DNA of 17,476 nucleotides from NCBI GenBank assembly GCA_045597845.1, contig JAZLKZ010000024.1, forward strand, positions 1 to 17,476, written 5' to 3'. The DNA is from Colimorpha sp045597845. Its GTDB lineage: Bacteria > Bacteroidota > Bacteroidia > Bacteroidales > P3. How positions within the stretch are numbered: the stretch's first letter is position 1; every line of letters begins with the position of its first letter. A program made the position numbers and the translations under genes. Below are positions 14,090 to 17,476 of the stretch, one piece after another. The notes under the pieces were generated by a model. That model did no database searches and had not been told where the DNA came from. It was given only the letters and a program-made list of their open reading frames with translations.

Positions 14090-15964
14090 ATGGTGTGGAA
14101 CCTTTTCCTCGCCTACGCCACCTATTCTGTTTGCAGAGTGGCGTTCCTATGGGAGAATTGGGCGATGTTTGCCGACAACAAACCCGACTGGCTGCAGGTG
14201 CTCAAAGGCGGCTTCATCTTCGACTCCTCCGCCATTTTCTACACCAACCTGCTTTACGCCTTGTTGGTGCTTATACCTCTGTTCATCGGACATAATGGAA
14301 ACAAGGTGATTGGAAGCATCCAGAAAATTGTGTTTGTGGTGATTAACTCGGTGGCGGTTGTTACGAACTTGGTGGATTGCGTCTATGCGCAATATACGGG
14401 CAGAAGAACCACAACAACGGTATTTCGGGAGTTTGAGTCGGAAAACAACCTCGGCAGCATCATCGGCACCGAATTGCTGAGCCATTGGTATTTGGTGCTA
14501 CTTGGGGTGGCACTTATTGTCATGCTTTGGCTTTTGTACAAGGATGTTTCCCAAAAGAAGCCCGAAAGACGCAAAAGCCTGATTCGTTACATTTTGCTGA
14601 CGCTGAACTTAGTGCTTTACCTCGCTGTATCGGTGGTGGCGATGCGTGGCGGGGTTTCAACGGCAATACGCCCCATTGCGGTAAGCAACGCCAACCAATA
14701 CGTCCGCAACCCATCGCAGGCCTCGCTGGTGCTCAACACACCCTTCTCGCTTATCCGCACATTGGGCAAAAACGTCTTCAAAGACCCCAACTATTTCGAA
14801 AATCCCGAACAGTATTTCTCTCCTTTGCACCAATTTGAAGCTTCCGAAGAGGGAAATCTAAAAGGGAAAAACGTAGTTATCCTCATCCTCGAAAGCTTCT
14901 CTTCGGAATACATCGAAGAAGGCTACGCACCTTTCACCGACTCGCTGCTACATGAGAGTTTGACTTTCTCGCAGAGCTACGCCAACGGACGCAAGTCGAT
15001 TGATGCCATGCCGTCGATTCTCGCATCGATACCGATGTTCATAGAACCCTACGTGCTTACCCCCGCCTCGCTCAACCCCATCAACAGCGTAGCTTCGCTG
15101 CTCAACCCGCTGGGCTACCGCACCGCTTTCTTCCACGGAGCGGAAAACTCGTCGATGGGTTTCCAAGCTTTCGCCAAAGCCGCCGGATTCCAGTACTACT
15201 ACGGCCGCAACGAATACGACCAAGAGCCGCGTTTTGGGGGCGAGAAGGATTTTGACGGCACATGGGCCATCTGGGACGAACCTTTCCTACAATACTACGC
15301 AGAGATGATGGACACCCTGCCACAGCCGTTTCTTACGGCACTCTTCACCGCTTCGTCGCACCATCCTTTCGCCATTCCGCAACAATACGAACAACGTTTC
15401 CATCAGGGTCCTATGGCGATTCACCGCTGTGTGCGGTATTCCGACAACGCATTGAGACAGTTCTTCATTACTGCATCGAAGATGCCGTGGTACAGCAACA
15501 CCCTCTTCGTGCTTACCGCCGACCACACCAACATGCTGCAAGGCAAGAGCCACGCCGCTCCCATAGCACCCTATCGCGTCCCCATCGCCTTCTTCGACCC
15601 GTCGGGAAAACTGCCTCGAGGCACGATGGATGCCGTGGCGCAACAGATAGACATTATGCCCACATTGCTTTCTATGCTGGGATACGAAAAACCCTTTGTC
15701 GCTTTTGGAATCGACCTCATGACCACACCGCCAGAAAAAAGCTGGGCAGTGAACTACAACAACGGTCTTTATCAATACATTACGCTAAACGAGTTTATCC
15801 AATTCGACGGCTCGCAAACAATGTTTCACGCTACGTTGAGCGCCGACCGACAAGGCACCACGCTCACACCCAACCAAAATCCAGGCGATCTCACCCAACT
15901 CAAAGCCATCATACAGTCCTATATGCGCCGTATGACTAACAATGAAATGACAATCACTGAATAA
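14090..15964 (+). CDS. LtaS/MdoB-like phosphoglycol- or phosphoethanolamine-type transferase
   Basis: A 624-residue inner-membrane protein with about five membrane segments (within 1-190) and a periplasmic alkaline-phosphatase/sulfatase-fold domain (about 255-560). Metal and catalytic residues appear as Glu268 (LILESFSSE), Ser303 in NGRKSIDAMPS and Asp478-His479 in LTADHTN; SSHHPF at 422-427 is also typical. LtaS and MdoB move phosphoglycerol from phosphatidylglycerol to a glycan; related enzymes move phosphoethanolamine. The nucleophile here is Ser where LtaS has Thr. The substrate is unknown, since Bacteroidetes are not known for lipoteichoic acid. An in-frame ATG at 14039 would add 17 residues encoded by the heptad repeat, so 14090 is preferred. 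The MATE gene begins one base after its stop. Confidence 0.8.
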   Translation: MVWNLFLAYATYSVCRVAFLWENWAMFADNKPDWLQVLKGGFIFDSSAIFYTNLLYALLVLIPLFIGHNGNKVIGSIQKIVFVVINSVAVVTNLVDCVYAQYTGRRTTTTVFREFESENNLGSIIGTELLSHWYLVLLGVALIVMLWLLYKDVSQKKPERRKSLIRYILLTLNLVLYLAVSVVAMRGGVSTAIRPIAVSNANQYVRNPSQASLVLNTPFSLIRTLGKNVFKDPNYFENPEQYFSPLHQFEASEEGNLKGKNVVILILESFSSEYIEEGYAPFTDSLLHESLTFSQSYANGRKSIDAMPSILASIPMFIEPYVLTPASLNPINSVASLLNPLGYRTAFFHGAENSSMGFQAFAKAAGFQYYYGRNEYDQEPRFGGEKDFDGTWAIWDEPFLQYYAEMMDTLPQPFLTALFTASSHHPFAIPQQYEQRFHQGPMAIHRCVRYSDNALRQFFITASKMPWYSNTLFVLTADHTNMLQGKSHAAPIAPYRVPIAFFDPSGKLPRGTMDAVAQQIDIMPTLLSMLGYEKPFVAFGIDLMTTPPEKSWAVNYNNGLYQYITLNEFIQFDGSQTMFHATLSADRQGTTLTPNQNPGDLTQLKAIIQSYMRRMTNNEMTITE

Positions 15965-15965
15965 A

Positions 15966-17315
15966 ATGTTCGACAATAGAGACAACATCGACTTTGGAGC
16001 TGCGGACATTCCCAAGCTGTTTCGGGCGCTCTTTGTGCCCACACTGCTCGGCATGACTTTCAACGTAGCCTTCACCATCACCGACGGCATCTTTGTGGGC
16101 CACGGCGTAGGAGCCGAAGGACTGGCAAGCGTGAATCTTGTGGCACCCATCATGATGCTGGTTACCGGCCTGGGCATGATGTTCGGCATCGGAAGCAGCG
16201 TGGTGGCGGCCATCCACCTATCGCACGACAACACCAAAGCGGCACGCATCAACGTCACCCAAGCCTATCTCACTTGCATCGCCCTCGCTGGCCTGCTCGG
16301 ACTCTGCTTCTATCTCTTTCCTTCAACGATACTACATCTCTTAGGCGTCTCAAACGAACTCATGGCACTGGCGCGGGAGTACTATCTGTGGTTTGTTCCC
16401 ACCTGTCTTTTCCTGATGTTCCAGATAGTGGGCGAATTTGTCATCCGCCTCGACGGGTCGCCCCAATATGCGATGTACGCCAACATCATCCCTGCGTTGC
16501 TCAACATCCTACTCGACTACGTCTTCATCCTTCCTTGTGGCATGGGACTCAAAGGAGCCGCCCTCGCCACCGACATCGGAACGGGAGTTGGCGCATTGAT
16601 GACCCTCTATTATATGCTTTTCCACGCCAAGAGCCTCAAGTTCTATCGCCTGAAATCAACCCTCACCAGTCTGCGACTCTCACTGCGCAACGTGGGCTAT
16701 ATGGCAAAACTGGGACTCTCCGCCTTTATCGGTGAATTTGCAATCTCCGTCATGATGCTCACAGGCAACTGGGTCTTTGGCCGCCATTTGGGCGATTCGG
16801 GCATTGCCGCCTACAGCGTAATCTGCTATCTGTTTCCCGTAGTCTATATGATCTACAACGCAGTGGCACAGTCGGCACAACCTATTATTTCCTACAACCA
16901 CGGCGCACAGCAACCAACAAGAGTGAGCCACACCTTCCGCTACAGCGTCACATTCAGCCTTGTTTTCGGAGCCGTTGTCACGGTGCTGTTCCTGCTGTTT
17001 CCAACACCTATCATCTCCATCTTTCTCAACTCGAATAGCGAAGCCTTTCCCATCGCCGTCAAAGGACTTCCGCTCTATGCCCTAGGGTTCACCTCCGTAG
17101 CGTTCAACATCTCCGCAATAGGCTATTTCCAGAGCATCGAAAAGCACAAAACAGCAACATTTCTGATGACCCTCCGCGGCATCCTCTTCCCCGTAGCGGG
17201 TTTCCTTTTGCTGCCACTCATGATTCATATTCCCGGCTTGTGGCTCGCCGTGCCCATCGCCGAACTGCTTACTGCATTGATATCCATTCCTTTGTTTCGC
17301 CCAACAAAGCAATAA
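15966..17315 (+). CDS. MATE-family efflux transporter
   Basis: A 449-residue protein with about twelve membrane segments in two halves of six, the MATE layout (MepA/NorM type), exporting cations or drugs in exchange for Na+ or H+. Typical features are the start LFVPTLLGMTFNVAFTITDG at 23-42, the VGHGVGAEGLASVNLVAPI loop, NIIPALLNILLDYVFI near 174-189 and QSAQPIISYNHGA near 305-317. It starts one base after the LtaS-like gene, so it is translated from the same message. Whether it serves that pathway or general detoxification cannot be told; MATE proteins are related to lipid-II and oligosaccharide flippases of the MOP superfamily. A hairpin terminator follows 8 bases after its stop. Confidence 0.9.
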   Translation: MFDNRDNIDFGAADIPKLFRALFVPTLLGMTFNVAFTITDGIFVGHGVGAEGLASVNLVAPIMMLVTGLGMMFGIGSSVVAAIHLSHDNTKAARINVTQAYLTCIALAGLLGLCFYLFPSTILHLLGVSNELMALAREYYLWFVPTCLFLMFQIVGEFVIRLDGSPQYAMYANIIPALLNILLDYVFILPCGMGLKGAALATDIGTGVGALMTLYYMLFHAKSLKFYRLKSTLTSLRLSLRNVGYMAKLGLSAFIGEFAISVMMLTGNWVFGRHLGDSGIAAYSVICYLFPVVYMIYNAVAQSAQPIISYNHGAQQPTRVSHTFRYSVTFSLVFGAVVTVLFLLFPTPIISIFLNSNSEAFPIAVKGLPLYALGFTSVAFNISAIGYFQSIEKHKTATFLMTLRGILFPVAGFLLLPLMIHIPGLWLAVPIAELLTALISIPLFRPTKQ

Positions 17316-17320
17316 AACAA

Positions 17321-17355
17321 AGCGAGGATGCCGACTGGCATCCTCGTTATTATTT
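17321..17355 (+). terminator. Terminator between the MATE gene and the tRNAs
   Basis: CGAGGATGCC at 17323-17332 and GGCATCCTCG at 17337-17346 form a perfect 10-bp stem with a GACT loop, followed by TTATTATTTT. An A-rich stretch lies on the other side (AATAAAACAA), so it can also end minus-strand transcription of the tRNAs. It closes the plus-strand gene run. Confidence 0.85.
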
Positions 17356-17357
17356 TG

Positions 17358-17431
17358 TGATTCCGCTGCGATTCGAACGCAGGACCTACTGCTTAGAAGG
17401 CAGTTGCTCTATCCAGCTGAGCTACGGAACC
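17358..17431 (-). tRNA. tRNA-Arg(UCU)
   Basis: The minus strand gives a complete 74-base cloverleaf. The acceptor stem is GGTTCCG with CGGAATC (one G-T pair), the D stem GCTC/GAGC, the anticodon stem ACTGC/GCAGT with loop CTTCTAA, and the T stem CTGCG/CGCAG with loop TTCGAAT. The discriminator base is A. The anticodon TCT reads AGA/AGG arginine codons. CCA is not encoded. Confidence 0.95.
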
Positions 17432-17443
17432 GCTGCATTTTTG

Positions 17444-17476
17444 TCGGGATAGCCTGATTCGAACAGGCGACCTCCT
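17444..17476 (-). tRNA. 3' end of a tRNA, probably tRNA-Pro
   Basis: The minus strand shows a T arm GCCTG-TTCGAAT-CAGGC, then the 3' acceptor strand TATCCCG and discriminator A, again without encoded CCA. The 5' half and anticodon lie beyond the window. A CGGGATA acceptor 5' strand with discriminator A suggests proline. It lies 12 bases upstream of tRNA-Arg on the same strand, so they are probably co-transcribed. Confidence 0.8.

Noticed and set aside
15262..15939. 225-codon open frame on the plus strand
   Set aside because: It lies inside the LtaS-like gene in another frame, rich in Arg, His and Thr, a usual shadow pattern.
1..17476. CRISPR array, insertion-sequence ends or rRNA
   Set aside because: No regularly spaced long repeats, transposase motifs, paired terminal inverted repeats or rRNA sequence were seen. 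The heptads are too short and contiguous for CRISPR.

Overview
The window looks like chromosome from a Bacteroidales species, most likely in or near Prevotellaceae. The evidence is promoters of the Bacteroidetes type (TTTG, about 20 bases, TAnnTTTGC), A-rich translation starts without a clear Shine-Dalgarno sequence, the run coaX / outer-membrane barrel / TPR protein / lptC that I recall as common in this order, tRNAs without an encoded CCA, and heptad AT repeats at gene edges. I read only the sequence, so family names rest on motifs I recognise.

Layout. Bases 1 to about 1757 are an AT-rich, broken-up stretch. It holds one small unrecognised gene behind a good promoter (467-709), a doubtful ORF (736-1014), a truncated phage-type BRO-N antirepressor gene on the minus strand (933-1229), and what looks like the first twelve codons of a pyruvate:ferredoxin oxidoreductase gene cut off mid-sequence (1242-1289, minus). 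It reads as a junction where mobile or phage-derived DNA and rearrangement have left debris. From 1758 to 17315 there are eleven intact genes, all on the plus strand, with higher GC and short gaps. The right edge has a hairpin terminator facing a minus-strand tRNA-Arg(UCU) and the 3' end of a second, probably proline, tRNA.

How the genes fit together. pth (recycling of peptidyl-tRNA) and coaX (first step of CoA synthesis) are housekeeping. After them the theme is the cell envelope: an outer-membrane beta-barrel protein, a secreted TPR protein, the lipoprotein LptC (LPS transport) and LpxD (lipid A acylation). Next comes a polytopic GT-C glycosyltransferase of the ArnT/PMT type, two consecutive periplasmic SGNH-fold proteins, an AlgI-type MBOAT O-acyltransferase, an LtaS/MdoB-like alkaline-phosphatase-superfamily transferase and a MATE exporter. 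The last six genes look like a co-transcribed module that decorates an envelope glycan or lipid. Two SGNH proteins with one MBOAT recall the AlgI/AlgJ/AlgX acetyl relay of alginate, but no alginate genes are present, so the substrate is unknown.

Points of most interest: a perfect 15-bp hairpin (16 bp with a closing A-T) followed by six T residues, lying inside the translated signal-sequence region of lptC; the dual SGNH-MBOAT-LtaS-like module; heptad repeats that supply stop codons or a false N-terminal extension to several genes; and the nifJ-like and BRO-N remnants at the left junction.
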